Shown one piece after another: positions 1 to 8,275 of a stretch of 22,140 nt of DNA (its first letter is position 1; each line of letters opens with the position of its first letter). A program made the position numbers and the translations under genes. Below the pieces are notes generated by a model. That model did no database searches. It was not told the origin of the DNA and saw only the letters and a list, made by a program, of their open reading frames with translations. The stretch comes from a candidate division Zixibacteria bacterium 4484_93 (GTDB lineage Bacteria > UBP14 > UBA6098 > 4484-93), in contig NATO01000014.1 of NCBI GenBank assembly GCA_002085385.1, positions 1 through 22,140 on the forward strand. The letters are read 5' to 3'.

Positions 1-1
1 G

Positions 2-22
2 AAGAAGATAATCGAAGGATAA
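2..22 (+). CDS. possible C-terminal end of an upstream gene (partial)
   Basis: The first bases read KKIIEG then TAA in one frame, ending 6 bases before the next start codon. This fits the tail of a gene that begins outside the window. The ending resembles the LTEEE...IIEG tails of some DNA methyltransferase/restriction proteins, but six residues cannot identify a family. It could be chance. Confidence 0.25.
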   Translation, partial: KKIIEG

Positions 23-28
23 AGCCAG

Positions 29-349
29 ATGACCATAGAGCAGATGCAGAAACTCATCAGAGAGAAGAAATATCGCTTGACTATGCATGCAGAGCTGGAA
101 AGGGACGCAGACCAGATTAGCTTTCAAGAGATGGAGGAAGCCCTTCTCTCTACCAGGTGCGAAATTATCGAGGAATATCCCAATGACCCGAGGGGAGGAA
201 GTTGCCTGATTCTGGGGTTCACCAGACAAAATATGCCCGTTCACTTTGTCTGCGGCTTGAGAGAACCCGACACCCTGATAGTCGTTACCATCTATAGACC
301 CGACCCGCATAGATGGCTCAACTGGCGAGTAAGAAAAGGAGGTATGTAA
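29..349 (+). CDS. DUF4258-type putative toxin
   Basis: A 106-residue protein that matches the DUF4258 pattern: an N-terminal helix, then [20 protein letters not shown] (residues 18-37), where His and Arg precede an acidic helix. Two central strands follow ([19 protein letters not shown]) and the C-terminus carries [14 protein letters not shown]4258 proteins are small, RelE/BrnT-like in organisation, and often encoded beside a small antitoxin-like gene; RNase activity is inferred for the family and not shown here. The start at 29 has AAGGA nine bases upstream. Its TAA shares one base with the ATG of the next gene, a YgiT-type zinc-finger protein, so the two are translationally coupled. Toxin-first order is also seen in mqsRA. 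Family assignment is good; toxin function is an inference. Confidence 0.75.
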
Positions 350-573
350 TGAAGGTATGCTACTTTTGTGGAGGAAATATCGAACGGAAAAAAATCAGGC
401 ATATTCACCAATGGGGAGATAAAATCATTATCTTCGAGAACCTTCCAGTGGAAGTTTGCTCTCAGTGTGGCGAAAAGTATCTTTCTCCGGACACTATCGA
501 AATGATTGATAAAATAACAGCTACTGCAGAGCCCAAAAAATATGCGAGAATCCCTGTTATCTCTCTCCCTTGA
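349..573 (+). CDS. YgiT-type zinc-finger protein, putative antitoxin
   Basis: A 74-residue protein with CYFC near the start (C4, C7) and CSQC (C37, C40), the two CxxC pairs of the MqsA/YgiT zinc-binding fold. The stretch ENLPVEVCSQCGEKYLSPD is typical of this family. Unlike E. coli MqsA it has no C-terminal helix-turn-helix; it ends after PVISLP. So it can serve as a toxin-neutralising domain, but operator binding would need another partner. The ATG at 349 is preferred over an in-frame ATG at 313, because AAAGGAGG lies directly upstream (335-342) and the earlier start would lie deep inside the DUF4258 gene. After its TGA the same frame stays open with unrelated restriction/modification-like sequence. 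The pair with DUF4258 is recurrent in genomes, though mostly uncharacterised. Confidence 0.8.
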   Translation: MKVCYFCGGNIERKKIRHIHQWGDKIIIFENLPVEVCSQCGEKYLSPDTIEMIDKITATAEPKKYARIPVISLP

Positions 574-693
574 GAGATATCCACGATAGGGCAGATTGCA
601 TACTACGATAGAAAAATTGACAACCTCGTCTATAAACTATACAACCTGACTGAGGACGAGATACAGACTATCGAGGGCTCAAACGGAAATTAG
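574..693 (+). pseudogene. remnant of a restriction/modification protein C-terminus
   Basis: Directly after the stop of the zinc-finger gene, the same frame reads 39 codons to a TAG at 691-693. The translation contains YYDRKIDNLVYKLYNLTEDE followed by IQTIEG. This is the closing helix pair seen in many adenine-specific methyltransferase/type II restriction fusion proteins, typically of the form IDxLVYxLYGLTEEEIxIVEG. There is no start codon with a ribosome-binding site and no catalytic part, so it is best read as a gene tail left by deletion or insertion. Its TAG overlaps by two bases the TAA of the convergent barrel-protein gene. The resemblance is from memory of the family and needs a search; chance similarity is unlikely but possible. 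Confidence 0.5.
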
Positions 694-1184
694 AAATATA
701 GGCTTGCCCTCATACCGACATTCGTCCCGAATGAGTTCGCATCCTCGATAATCGATATCCCGATGCCATCCTCGAGCGAGATGCTGAAATAACTCGTCAG
801 GAAATACTCCGCTCCAAGGAAACCACCTATACCGACGCCAACCTTTGTATCATCGTTCGAGTGGATATCAAGCGTCAGCCTGCCACCACCATAGAGGGAA
901 AGGGTCTTATACTCCCTGAAATTGTAGCGGATTCCCCCACCGAAACTTACCTTTGTCTCATCGGCGGAAAAACTCGTTCCACCAAACTCAAAGGTAGTGC
1001 TCCCGTGACTGAAACCGAATATCCCCTCAATGACCATCGGGCTCGCCGGAAGACCATAGCTTAAGACCCACACATCACCCGATGGGATACTACCACCCAT
1101 ACCAAGCTTCCCGGATGTGTTACCGGCAAACGCCACCGAAGCGGCAACAAGAATAATAACTGCACAGATAGGCAGCTGTTTCAT
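690..1184 (-). CDS. small outer-membrane beta-barrel protein, unknown role
   Basis: A 164-residue secreted protein. It has a signal peptide (KQLPICAVIILVAASVAFAG, cleavage after AFA) and then alternating-pattern strands rich in Gly and aromatic residues, for example VSFGGGIRYNF, LSLYGGGRLTLDI and VGVGIGGFLGAEYF. It ends in RASLYF; a terminal aromatic residue is the usual barrel-assembly signal. The size suits an 8-stranded OmpW/OmpX-like barrel, but no specific family was recognised. Two in-frame GTG codons (1190 and 1187) precede the ATG at 1184. The ATG is preferred because AAAGGAG at 1190-1196 sits five bases before it. It starts 17 bases after the msbA-like gene and probably shares its transcript. 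Confidence 0.7.
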   Translation of the reverse strand: MKQLPICAVIILVAASVAFAGNTSGKLGMGGSIPSGDVWVLSYGLPASPMVIEGIFGFSHGSTTFEFGGTSFSADETKVSFGGGIRYNFREYKTLSLYGGGRLTLDIHSNDDTKVGVGIGGFLGAEYFLTSYFSISLEDGIGISIIEDANSFGTNVGMRASLYF

Positions 1185-1189
1185 CACCA

Positions 1190-1196
1190 CTCCTTT
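1190..1196 (-). promoter_or_regulatory. ribosome-binding site of the barrel-protein gene
   Basis: On the minus strand this reads AAAGGAG, five bases before the ATG at 1184. The upstream GTG at 1190 overlaps the site itself and the GTG at 1187 is only two bases away, so the site selects the ATG. Confidence 0.6.
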
Positions 1197-1201
1197 ACTG
1201 T

Positions 1202-3031
1202 TTAGATATTGAACTGCATTGTGTATAGAATTTTATACAATCCATCCTGCTCAATCAGCTCGTTATGCTTCCCCTCCTGGACAATATGCCCATCCTTCAT
1301 AACGATTATCCTGTCGGATTTGACTATGGTTGCGAGCCTGTGTGCAATGACAATCGCCGTTCTACCTTTTATCAGGCGGTCGATTGCCTCCTGAACGAGC
1401 CGCTCCGATTCCGAATCGAGCGAGCTGGTCGCCTCATCGAATATCAGTATCTGCGGATTCCGATAGATTGCCCTCGCTATGGCAAGCCGCTGACGCTCTC
1501 CACCGGAGAGCTTCATTCCCCTATCACCGATATATGTGTCGAAGCCGTTTGGTGTGGACACAATAAAATCATAAGCATTCGCCGCATGAGCCGCCTCGAC
1601 TATCCGCTCCCTGTCAGGATTATAATCGGCGTATGCAATATTCCTCGCAATCGTATCGTTGAAAAGGATTGTCTCCTGTGTCACAATGCCGAATAGCGAG
1701 CGGAGTGATGAGAGCTTTATATTACGGATGTCGACCCCATCTATTGTAATTCTGCCCTCGGTCGGGTCAAAGAAGCGGAGGAGCAGGTCGACAAATGTCG
1801 ATTTCCCTGCGCCAGACGGTCCAACCAGCGCTATCATCTCACCCCTCTTGATGCTGACACTTATATTCCGCAAAGCCCAGGGTTTATCATCGCTGTATCT
1901 GAAGGAGACATTGTCATAGCATATCTCGTTTTCAAATCTGTTTTTATCAACATTACCAGTTTCCTCAAATGTTTCAACAGGCTCATCGATGACCTCGAAT
2001 ACCCGTGTTGCCGCTGCAAGTCCCTGCTGTATCCTGCCATAGCTCTCGCCGAGCGACTTCAGAGGACGGGAAAGAAGGAAAAGCGTTACGATATACTGGA
2101 TGAACTCATCGGGTGTGAAGCCACCGCCTCCGATGACCTGCCTGCCAGCATACACAAGGATAAATGCAGCAAGAAGCGCAGCCCCTATCTCATTAAATGG
2201 GGTTACAAGTTTCCTGACCCATATCATACGGAGCATATTGCGAAGGTAGTTCGAGGTTGACTTCTCAAACTTCTTCACCTCATACTCCTCACCCGAATAC
2301 CCTTTAACAACACGAATACCTGTTATCGTCTCCTGCAGGATGGATGTAAAATCCGCAACTCGTTTCTGTGTTTTTGTTGAATAATGGCGAAGATGTTTGC
2401 CGATAGCGGTTATAATGAATACAGCCGGCGGTGCAACTATAACAAGAAGTAAGGTTAGACGCCAGTTTAAGATAAGCAAAAGTGCAAAGTAGAAAAGAAC
2501 AATCAGAGGGTCCCTTATCATATTGGAGAAACTAACGGCGATTGTTTCGTTCAATACCTGAACATCGTTGACAATCCGTGAGATGAGCTGCCCCGTCCGC
2601 TTCTTCTGAAAGAAGAACAGCGGAAGTCGACTATATCCACGAAAGAGCATATTCCGGAAATTGTTCATCATCCCCTGGAGCACCTGCGACATAAAGAACG
2701 CCTGAAGATAAAAGAAGATATTCTTTAAGAGAACAATTAGAACAAGTATAATAGCCAGCTTCTTCAACGCAACGAACGAACCACCGGATAGCAAAAACAG
2801 GTCAAATTTCTCTTTGAGGAAAAGCTTGATTGAATCAAAGAATCCGCCGGCAACAGCAGGCAACTCTGGTGGAGACTGATAGAATATCGCCCGTAAGACA
2901 GGCGAAACAAAATAGACCATAGATGACTCAAAAAGAGCATAAAAAACCATACACATTATAGCAAAAGCAAGCTTGCCACGATAAGGCTTTACATAACCTA
3001 TAAGCCTTCTGTATGTTCCTATCTTCTGCAT
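1202..3031 (-). CDS. msbA: MsbA-like lipid A/lipid exporter ABC transporter
   Basis: A 609-residue half-transporter: N-terminal transmembrane domain (about 15-330, hydrophobic segments near 20-45, 90-115, 170-215 and 280-320) fused to an ATPase domain. Walker A is GPSGAGKST at 404-412, the signature LSGGE at 508-512, Walker B ILIFDEATS with its Glu near 533, and the switch His at 564. Length and order match subfamily B exporters such as MsbA, which flips lipid A-core across the inner membrane. Substrate cannot be proved from sequence, but lipid A genes in the same window favour MsbA over a drug exporter. The periplasmic loop near residues 48-85 is longer than in E. coli MsbA. The start overlaps the end of holA by 13 bases, so it is probably translated from the holA transcript. 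Confidence 0.85.
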   Translation of the reverse strand: MQKIGTYRRLIGYVKPYRGKLAFAIMCMVFYALFESSMVYFVSPVLRAIFYQSPPELPAVAGGFFDSIKLFLKEKFDLFLLSGGSFVALKKLAIILVLIVLLKNIFFYLQAFFMSQVLQGMMNNFRNMLFRGYSRLPLFFFQKKRTGQLISRIVNDVQVLNETIAVSFSNMIRDPLIVLFYFALLLILNWRLTLLLVIVAPPAVFIITAIGKHLRHYSTKTQKRVADFTSILQETITGIRVVKGYSGEEYEVKKFEKSTSNYLRNMLRMIWVRKLVTPFNEIGAALLAAFILVYAGRQVIGGGGFTPDEFIQYIVTLFLLSRPLKSLGESYGRIQQGLAAATRVFEVIDEPVETFEETGNVDKNRFENEICYDNVSFRYSDDKPWALRNISVSIKRGEMIALVGPSGAGKSTFVDLLLRFFDPTEGRITIDGVDIRNIKLSSLRSLFGIVTQETILFNDTIARNIAYADYNPDRERIVEAAHAANAYDFIVSTPNGFDTYIGDRGMKLSGGERQRLAIARAIYRNPQILIFDEATSSLDSESERLVQEAIDRLIKGRTAIVIAHRLATIVKSDRIIVMKDGHIVQEGKHNELIEQDGLYKILYTMQFNI

Positions 3032-3996
3032 ACTCCGAAAACCAGTTTATATAACGCATCTTGCTCAGATATGAGACCCGACTTGAGGGAGTAGTCTACT
3101 TCATAAAGTAGTTTAAATACCTCGTATAACTCTCTGATTTTAAAATTGTTAAGCATTTCGTATTTCTTCCCGATGTAGTAGATACCGAGCTGTTTTATCT
3201 CCTGATTGGATGCTCCTGTTGCTCGCATAAGATAGAGCGTTATAAGCTGGAGGAACTGCCTCGATGTAATGTATATCACCTGCCCTGCCTTCTCGTTATA
3301 GGACAGAAGCGTTCTCAGGTGAGCGATAGCACCCGGAAGGTCTCTTGTTCCCAGGGCGTCGAGGAACTTGAATATCTGAGCCTCACGGGATACGGCAACA
3401 ACTTCATCTATAAGAGAAGTGGTAACCGGCTTATCCTCCGCAAAGAGTGTAAGCTTGTCGAGCTCATTGTCGATTACAGAGAGGTTCATACCCGTGCGTG
3501 AGACGATGTGGGTTGCAAGCGAACGGTTTAGCCTCATTCCCTTTTCACGGGCAAGTTTTATGACCCATTCGTATATCTCACTTTCATACACCGGGCGAGC
3601 ATCCACGGTGCAAAAATTGTCGGAAAGCCACTTGAAGAACTTGCTTGTTTTTTTCATATCGCCTGCCGTAAAGAGCACAAGCGATGTCCTCGGAAAGGAG
3701 AAATCTGTTATCCTTTTCTTTGCCACCGGTGAAAGAGCGTCTATATTGTGCACCACAACAACCCGACGCTCCGACATCACCGGATAGGCGAGTATGGCGT
3801 CTGTTATCAGTCGGAAATCGGAGATATCATCTGCATAGATAACATCGAGGTTAAACTCCTCAAGCCCTTCTGGAACGCCCTTTTTAACAATACTCTTCAC
3901 AAGGTGAGTCTTGATGTATTCCTCCTCTCCCCAGATGAAATAGCGTGTATGGTGCAGAGGAGATTCAAGGAGAAGTTTAAAGTCAAGAAATCTCAT
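3019..3996 (-). CDS. holA: DNA polymerase III subunit delta
   Basis: A 325-residue protein of the clamp-loader delta family, which opens the sliding clamp during replication. Typical features are the N-terminal YFIWGEEEYIKTHLV block, the ERRVVVVHNIDAL strand corresponding to the degenerate Walker B region, VLFTAGDM, GMNLSVIDNELDKLTLFA in the lid domain, and the C-terminal helical collar (AGQVIYITSRQFLQLITLYL and onward). The reading frame stays open upstream to 4191, but that extension would run antisense through the start of the dgt gene and has no delta-like sequence. The ATG at 3996 begins the conserved N-terminus. It is the first gene of the minus-strand run holA, msbA, barrel protein. 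Confidence 0.85.
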   Translation of the reverse strand: MRFLDFKLLLESPLHHTRYFIWGEEEYIKTHLVKSIVKKGVPEGLEEFNLDVIYADDISDFRLITDAILAYPVMSERRVVVVHNIDALSPVAKKRITDFSFPRTSLVLFTAGDMKKTSKFFKWLSDNFCTVDARPVYESEIYEWVIKLAREKGMRLNRSLATHIVSRTGMNLSVIDNELDKLTLFAEDKPVTTSLIDEVVAVSREAQIFKFLDALGTRDLPGAIAHLRTLLSYNEKAGQVIYITSRQFLQLITLYLMRATGASNQEIKQLGIYYIGKKYEMLNNFKIRELYEVFKLLYEVDYSLKSGLISEQDALYKLVFGVCRR

Positions 3997-4094
3997 AATT
4001 CTCAATATAAACAGATTTTGCCAAAATAGAAACATTTTTCCTTGCCAAGCAGCGAGAAACTCCTTTCTTTCATACAATAAACAGGAGGGGAAGT
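3997..4094. other. divergent intergenic region holA / dgt
   Basis: This 98-bp AT-rich gap must carry the start signals of both holA and dgt. A strong ribosome-binding site (AGGAGGGG, 4083-4090) serves dgt. I could not find a convincing spaced -35/-10 pair in either direction. Confidence 0.4.
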
Positions 4095-5249
4095 ATGTTG
4101 CGTGAGGATAAGGAGGAGCTGGAATACAAGGTTTTGGCTCACTGGGCGATGCACAACCGTGAGAGCAAGGGGAGGAGATACGATGAGCCAAAGCATCCGT
4201 ATCGGGTTGACTTCGAGCGCGATAGGGAGCGTATAATACATTCCACGGCGTTCAGGCGGCTCGAATACAAGACGCAGGTCTTTGTCAACCATGAGGGTGA
4301 CCATTATCGAACGAGAATGACACACACTCTCGAGGTGGCAACGATGGCCCGCTCCATTGCAAGAGCCCTCTCACTCAACGAGGACTTAGCCGAGGCAATC
4401 GCTCTCGCACACGACATCGGACATACTCCGTTCGGGCATATCGGAGAGATTACTCTCAATGACCTTATGAAGGAAAACGGTGGGTTCGAGCACAACAGAC
4501 ACGGGCTAAGGATTGTCGAAAAGCTCGAGGAGAGGTATCCGAACTTCCCAGGGCTAAACCTGACATTCGAGGTCAGAGAGGGGATTATCAAGCATCATAC
4601 AGCTTATGACAAAGCAGAAAATATCGACTACGAGCCACAGAGGCGCCCACCACTCGAGGCACAGATTGTCGATATCGCAGACCAAATTGCATACTATTCA
4701 CATGACCTCGACGATGGGCTACGCTCGAACCTGTTCACCCTCGACCAGCTGGAAGGAATCTCGCTCCGGGATGAAATGGTCGAGGAATTGAAGCGAGAAT
4801 TCCCGGCAATCGATGAGCACATACTACGATATCAGATGATTAGGAAACTAATCAACCGTGAGGTAACAGACTGCATAGAAACGAGCAGACAGCTCATTAC
4901 CGAAAGCGGGATGAAGACGGTGGAGGATGTCAGAAATGCACCAGACAGGCTTATTACCATATCCAGTGAACTGAAGGAGAAAAATCAGCAGTTGCAGGAA
5001 TTCCTCGAAAAAAATATGTATAGACACCCGAAGGTGCTGAGAATGGCTCTGAAGTCAAAAAAGGTTATCGAATACCTCTTTAACTGCTATATGGAGGAAC
5101 CGAAGCTCATCTCCGACTGGGAAAAGAAGCTCTCCGCATCGGAGGGCAATGTCAAGCAGATAGTCTCCGACCACATTGCCGGTATGACGGACAGGTTCGC
5201 TATGATGGAGTATAAAAAGCTGTCTGACCCGTTTGAAAGACTACTCTGA
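4095..5249 (+). CDS. dgt: deoxyguanosinetriphosphate triphosphohydrolase-like HD protein
   Basis: A 384-residue cytoplasmic HD-domain enzyme. It matches the dGTPase family, which hydrolyses dGTP (or other dNTPs) to the nucleoside and triphosphate. Family blocks are RDRERIIHSTAFRRLEYKTQ (43-62), the metal-binding His77 in RMTHTLEV, HD at 106-107 in LAHDIGHTPFGH, and the distal Asp in VDIADQIAYYSHDLDDGL. The length matches the short dGTPase-like group rather than the 505-residue E. coli enzyme, so substrate range is uncertain. The ATG at 4095 follows AGGAGGGG. The 3' end overlaps the convergent lipoprotein gene by nine bases, leaving no room for a conventional terminator between them. Confidence 0.87.
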   Translation: MLREDKEELEYKVLAHWAMHNRESKGRRYDEPKHPYRVDFERDRERIIHSTAFRRLEYKTQVFVNHEGDHYRTRMTHTLEVATMARSIARALSLNEDLAEAIALAHDIGHTPFGHIGEITLNDLMKENGGFEHNRHGLRIVEKLEERYPNFPGLNLTFEVREGIIKHHTAYDKAENIDYEPQRRPPLEAQIVDIADQIAYYSHDLDDGLRSNLFTLDQLEGISLRDEMVEELKREFPAIDEHILRYQMIRKLINREVTDCIETSRQLITESGMKTVEDVRNAPDRLITISSELKEKNQQLQEFLEKNMYRHPKVLRMALKSKKVIEYLFNCYMEEPKLISDWEKKLSASEGNVKQIVSDHIAGMTDRFAMMEYKKLSDPFERLL

Positions 5250-6347
5250 AGAGCCAAATCCCGGAAGCAGAAAAATCTGACCACTCTCCGTCGGGACAAA
5301 CACACGCCCACAAAACCCAAAAGGCTGCCCAACGATAGGTGAGAAAATCCGCTTCTCCCAGATAAGCTCACCTGTGTTAATATCGATGTTATATAGGTCA
5401 CCACGGGCACCACCTGCAAGGACAAAATCATCGAAGACAGCCACAGGATAGAGGAAAACATCATCAAAGGAGTCTTGCCAGAGCACATCCCCAGCAAAAT
5501 TCATCGCAAGGATACCACCATCACGGGTGGAGACAAAAAATAGATTGTTATATTCGACAACAGCGACAGGAAAACTCCAGCTCGAGCCAGAAGGCAGGGA
5601 AATTTGCTTCACCTGATTAAGATTTTTATCAAGAAACAGAAGATGCCCACTCTCCACAGGAAAAACAATGAGAGAATCGAGGAGAATAGCATTCCCTGAC
5701 AGCCTCGAAGCGAGCTTCGCCTTCGACCTAATCTCCATCTCGGGAGCAGTAGAAACGGAATAAACATCGCCGGAAACGGAATAAACAACAAGGCTTTTCT
5801 CGGTATATACGGGTGCTCCTGTGAAAAGCCCGTCGAACTTCAGTTTCCGCATTATCTTTCCATCAGACATACTGATGTGGAAGAGCTTCCCGTTACGCAG
5901 CAGAACGAAAACATCCTCATCGACGATTCTGGATGAGACCACCGGCATCTCAGCCTCCTTTTCCCAGAGGCGCCTGCCATCCAACAGAGAATAAGCGGAC
6001 AGTTGGTTCCAGTCGCCCTTGCCAGCAACCACAATAAATGAATCGGAAACCGATGGCGAGACCGTTATCGTTGTCCCGAACCAGAAACGCCTGACAATTT
6101 CCCCCGACAGAAGGTCCACAACGACGACACGCTTCTGATTTGTACCAAAGAACGCCAGATTACCCAGAACCGCAGGTGGAGAGGAGAGAGAATATCCAAG
6201 TTTAAGCTCGCCAAGCGATGAGGTATCCTCAAGCGAGAAAAAGCCCGGACAGGAGGAGGCAGGATACATAAATTCATTCACCCTGAGATTATTGGCACAG
6301 GAGAGAAGAAAAAATAGCATAGTCAGAACGAATATCTTTCTTATCAT
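5241..6347 (-). CDS. PQQ-type beta-propeller lipoprotein (BamB-like)
   Basis: A 368-residue lipoprotein: the signal peptide MIRKIFVLTMLFFLLSC ends in a lipobox LLSC with Cys17. Ala at +2 predicts outer-membrane sorting in the E. coli scheme. The rest is built from propeller repeats with the PQQ-repeat pattern, such as SLLDGRRLWEKEAEMP, MNFAGDVLWQDSFDD and DINTGELIWEKRIFS, giving about seven blades. BamB of the barrel-assembly machine has the same fold and anchoring, but the gene is not beside bamA and PQQ propellers occur in many other proteins, so that role is only a possibility. It is the last gene of the minus-strand run; its ATG overlaps the stop of the DUF2723 gene as ATGA. Confidence 0.75.
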   Translation of the reverse strand: MIRKIFVLTMLFFLLSCANNLRVNEFMYPASSCPGFFSLEDTSSLGELKLGYSLSSPPAVLGNLAFFGTNQKRVVVVDLLSGEIVRRFWFGTTITVSPSVSDSFIVVAGKGDWNQLSAYSLLDGRRLWEKEAEMPVVSSRIVDEDVFVLLRNGKLFHISMSDGKIMRKLKFDGLFTGAPVYTEKSLVVYSVSGDVYSVSTAPEMEIRSKAKLASRLSGNAILLDSLIVFPVESGHLLFLDKNLNQVKQISLPSGSSWSFPVAVVEYNNLFFVSTRDGGILAMNFAGDVLWQDSFDDVFLYPVAVFDDFVLAGGARGDLYNIDINTGELIWEKRIFSPIVGQPFGFCGRVFVPTESGQIFLLPGFGSSE

Positions 6348-8275
6348 CTTCCCAGCTTCCTTAACAATTTTTCCATTGCAGGTGTCCCGTGATACAGCGA
6401 ATCGACCCTCTCAAGAACCATCGAAGCCTCGTCATCTCTGCCAGCAGTTGCAAGATAGAATAGCAAAGGCTCCGAATACTCCGGACGATAGTTGACAAAA
6501 TCGGCAGACCACCAGAGATATCTTACCCCCCAGCGAAGCTGTCCCAAGCTGCAATAAGACAACCCCATCCGGGAAAGCATATCTGGATAAAACCGCATAA
6601 ACCAGTTTATCCTTCTATCTCCAGGAAGCGATGAATCCCTTGCATAAGACAGCTCAGGTCGAAACGGAAGGATACGCACACTCTTATCCTTACTCACACG
6701 ATATAGGAGGAACTCTGGCAAACGATGATATCCAGGAAGAACCCAGTCGGGGATAGCATCGGAGACAAAAACAGTCCTGTTCGAGGAGATAGATGAAACA
6801 AGGATGGAGTTTATCATCTGCCTGAATGAAAGCTCGAGCTGACGCGGGTTATAAGCTCTCCCACGCTCGAAATCGAGAACAAGCATAGCAAAACTTCGCA
6901 TCTTGCTCCTCGCATAATCGGAGAACCTGTCAGGGAACTGCTCGAGTAGCCAGCGAACATACCAGGAACGACGCAGAAGCTCGAAATCGAGAACAAGGAC
7001 ATCCCTGCGGAAACCGAGCATCTGCTGAAGATATATAGAAGGTGCAACGAAATCCCAGTAGTGCAGGAGAGCAACACTACCTGTATCCAACGGTGAAAGA
7101 ATGTTGCGTCCAAGCTCTTCAGCACGCCTATCAGGATAATAAAAGTTCGAGGAAAAATTCGCCACAAATGGAGCAATACAAAGAATCAAGACAACAGGCG
7201 CTATCCGCCCAAATCTGAGCAAAATTTTATACAAGCTGTCCATTCCGATAGCAATAAACAGCGAAAAAATAGCAAATGATGGAAGGAAGTATGGGGCAAT
7301 GTCGGGGATGTCGTAGTTGAGAGAATAGACGATATTGGAGAAAAAGATTATAATAAGGAACCAAAATATCCGCTTTGAGCCTTTAACGAGAGAGAATATC
7401 CCGAGGGGGGCAAGAAGAATCAGAAACCAGTATTGCGAGAGCAAAAGTAGAATGTATGAGCCAAACTTGTGAACAAGAGCTCCTATGCTCTGGTTGAACA
7501 TCCAGACACGATACTGCCAGCCGGAGATATGGCGGAAGAAGCGCTCGAAATCCGACGGATTTCCCCAGTTCATAAACGGATGGCAAGATGAGCGGATTGG
7601 AAGATAGAGATAAATAGACAATCCCAAGAGAAAGAAAAAGACCGCCGGAATGATAACCTTGGCCGAGAAAAGACGTCTCCTCAGCTTAGAATATATAAGG
7701 TATAAAAATCCAACAGAATACAGCACAGCGAGCATATGGTCACCGAAAGAGAGCCCATAAATATAAAAAAACAGGAAGAAAAGCCGATAATCACCCGTTT
7801 TTTCCCAGTGAAGGAGAATGTATAACAGTAGCACAAAAAAGAGAACTGCAAGCGAATATACCTCCGCCTGAACAGAGCTTCCCCAGAGGGTATTGGAGGT
7901 GGCGAATATCAGAGCAGAGGAGAAAGCAACAAGAGGATATGTCTCCCCCTTTCGAAGGCGAGCCTTTCGAAGGCGAGATGCTATCTCAAGAACAAGAAAG
8001 AAGAAGACAACAGCAGCAACGGATGAGAAGAGAGCAGACATAAGGTTCACAGGGAAAGCAGGTGATGAAGATGGGAAAAGAGAGAATATCCTTCCGAGTA
8101 TCGTGTATAGTGGATAACCCGTCGGGTGTGCAACCCCGAGTGTGTGGCAAACGGTTATAAGCTCACCACTGTCGATGAAGTTAACCGTGCGTGAGGCAGT
8201 CAGAAAATATACACCAAAACTTGCCAGGAAAATGAGGAGCGAGAGGATGAGAATATCAGTCCTCTTTGATTTCAT
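6344..8275 (-). CDS. DUF2723 GT-C-type membrane glycosyltransferase-like protein
   Basis: A 643-residue multi-pass inner-membrane protein of the DUF2723 family. The N-terminus shows the family hallmark: a first transmembrane helix, NFIDSGELI with the acidic Asp35, then LGVAHPTGYPLYTILGRIFS (46-65). About 10-11 hydrophobic segments follow up to residue 375. GT-C enzymes use a lipid-linked sugar donor and an acidic residue in the first outside loop; Asp35 fits that place, but no acceptor or sugar is known. From 389 a soluble region begins, with GRNILSPLDTGSVALLHYWD and later SWYV; the tail (about 555-643) looks TPR-like. The start overlaps the activator gene by 20 bases. A 15-bp tandem duplication encodes RLRKA-RLRKG at 101-110. 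Enzyme activity is inferred. Confidence 0.82.
   Translation of the reverse strand: MKSKRTDILILSLLIFLASFGVYFLTASRTVNFIDSGELITVCHTLGVAHPTGYPLYTILGRIFSLFPSSSPAFPVNLMSALFSSVAAVVFFFLVLEIASRLRKARLRKGETYPLVAFSSALIFATSNTLWGSSVQAEVYSLAVLFFVLLLYILLHWEKTGDYRLFFLFFYIYGLSFGDHMLAVLYSVGFLYLIYSKLRRRLFSAKVIIPAVFFFLLGLSIYLYLPIRSSCHPFMNWGNPSDFERFFRHISGWQYRVWMFNQSIGALVHKFGSYILLLLSQYWFLILLAPLGIFSLVKGSKRIFWFLIIIFFSNIVYSLNYDIPDIAPYFLPSFAIFSLFIAIGMDSLYKILLRFGRIAPVVLILCIAPFVANFSSNFYYPDRRAEELGRNILSPLDTGSVALLHYWDFVAPSIYLQQMLGFRRDVLVLDFELLRRSWYVRWLLEQFPDRFSDYARSKMRSFAMLVLDFERGRAYNPRQLELSFRQMINSILVSSISSNRTVFVSDAIPDWVLPGYHRLPEFLLYRVSKDKSVRILPFRPELSYARDSSLPGDRRINWFMRFYPDMLSRMGLSYCSLGQLRWGVRYLWWSADFVNYRPEYSEPLLFYLATAGRDDEASMVLERVDSLYHGTPAMEKLLRKLGR
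7948..7977. repeat. 15-bp perfect tandem duplication inside the DUF2723 gene
   Basis: The unit CCTTTCGAAGGCGAG occurs twice in direct succession (7948-7962 and 7963-7977). On the coding strand it keeps frame and gives RLRKA followed by RLRKG in a basic, probably cytoplasmic loop between membrane helices. Confidence 0.85.

Noticed and set aside
673..711. Stem GAGGGC/GCCCTC as a terminator between the convergent ends
   Set aside because: The loop is 27 bases and there is no T-tract; probably chance.
861..1696. Plus-strand open frames opposite the barrel-protein and msbA genes (861-1064, 1209-1394, 1265-1696)
   Set aside because: They are antisense to genes with clear protein signatures, have no family features and no good ribosome-binding sites.
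4073..4078. TACAAT as a -10 box for dgt
   Set aside because: It lies five bases before the ribosome-binding site, so transcription would start inside it, and no -35 lies at the right distance.
3997..4191. Upstream in-frame extension of holA to 4191
   Set aside because: It would run antisense through the start of dgt, has no delta-like sequence, and the conserved N-terminus begins at the ATG at 3996.
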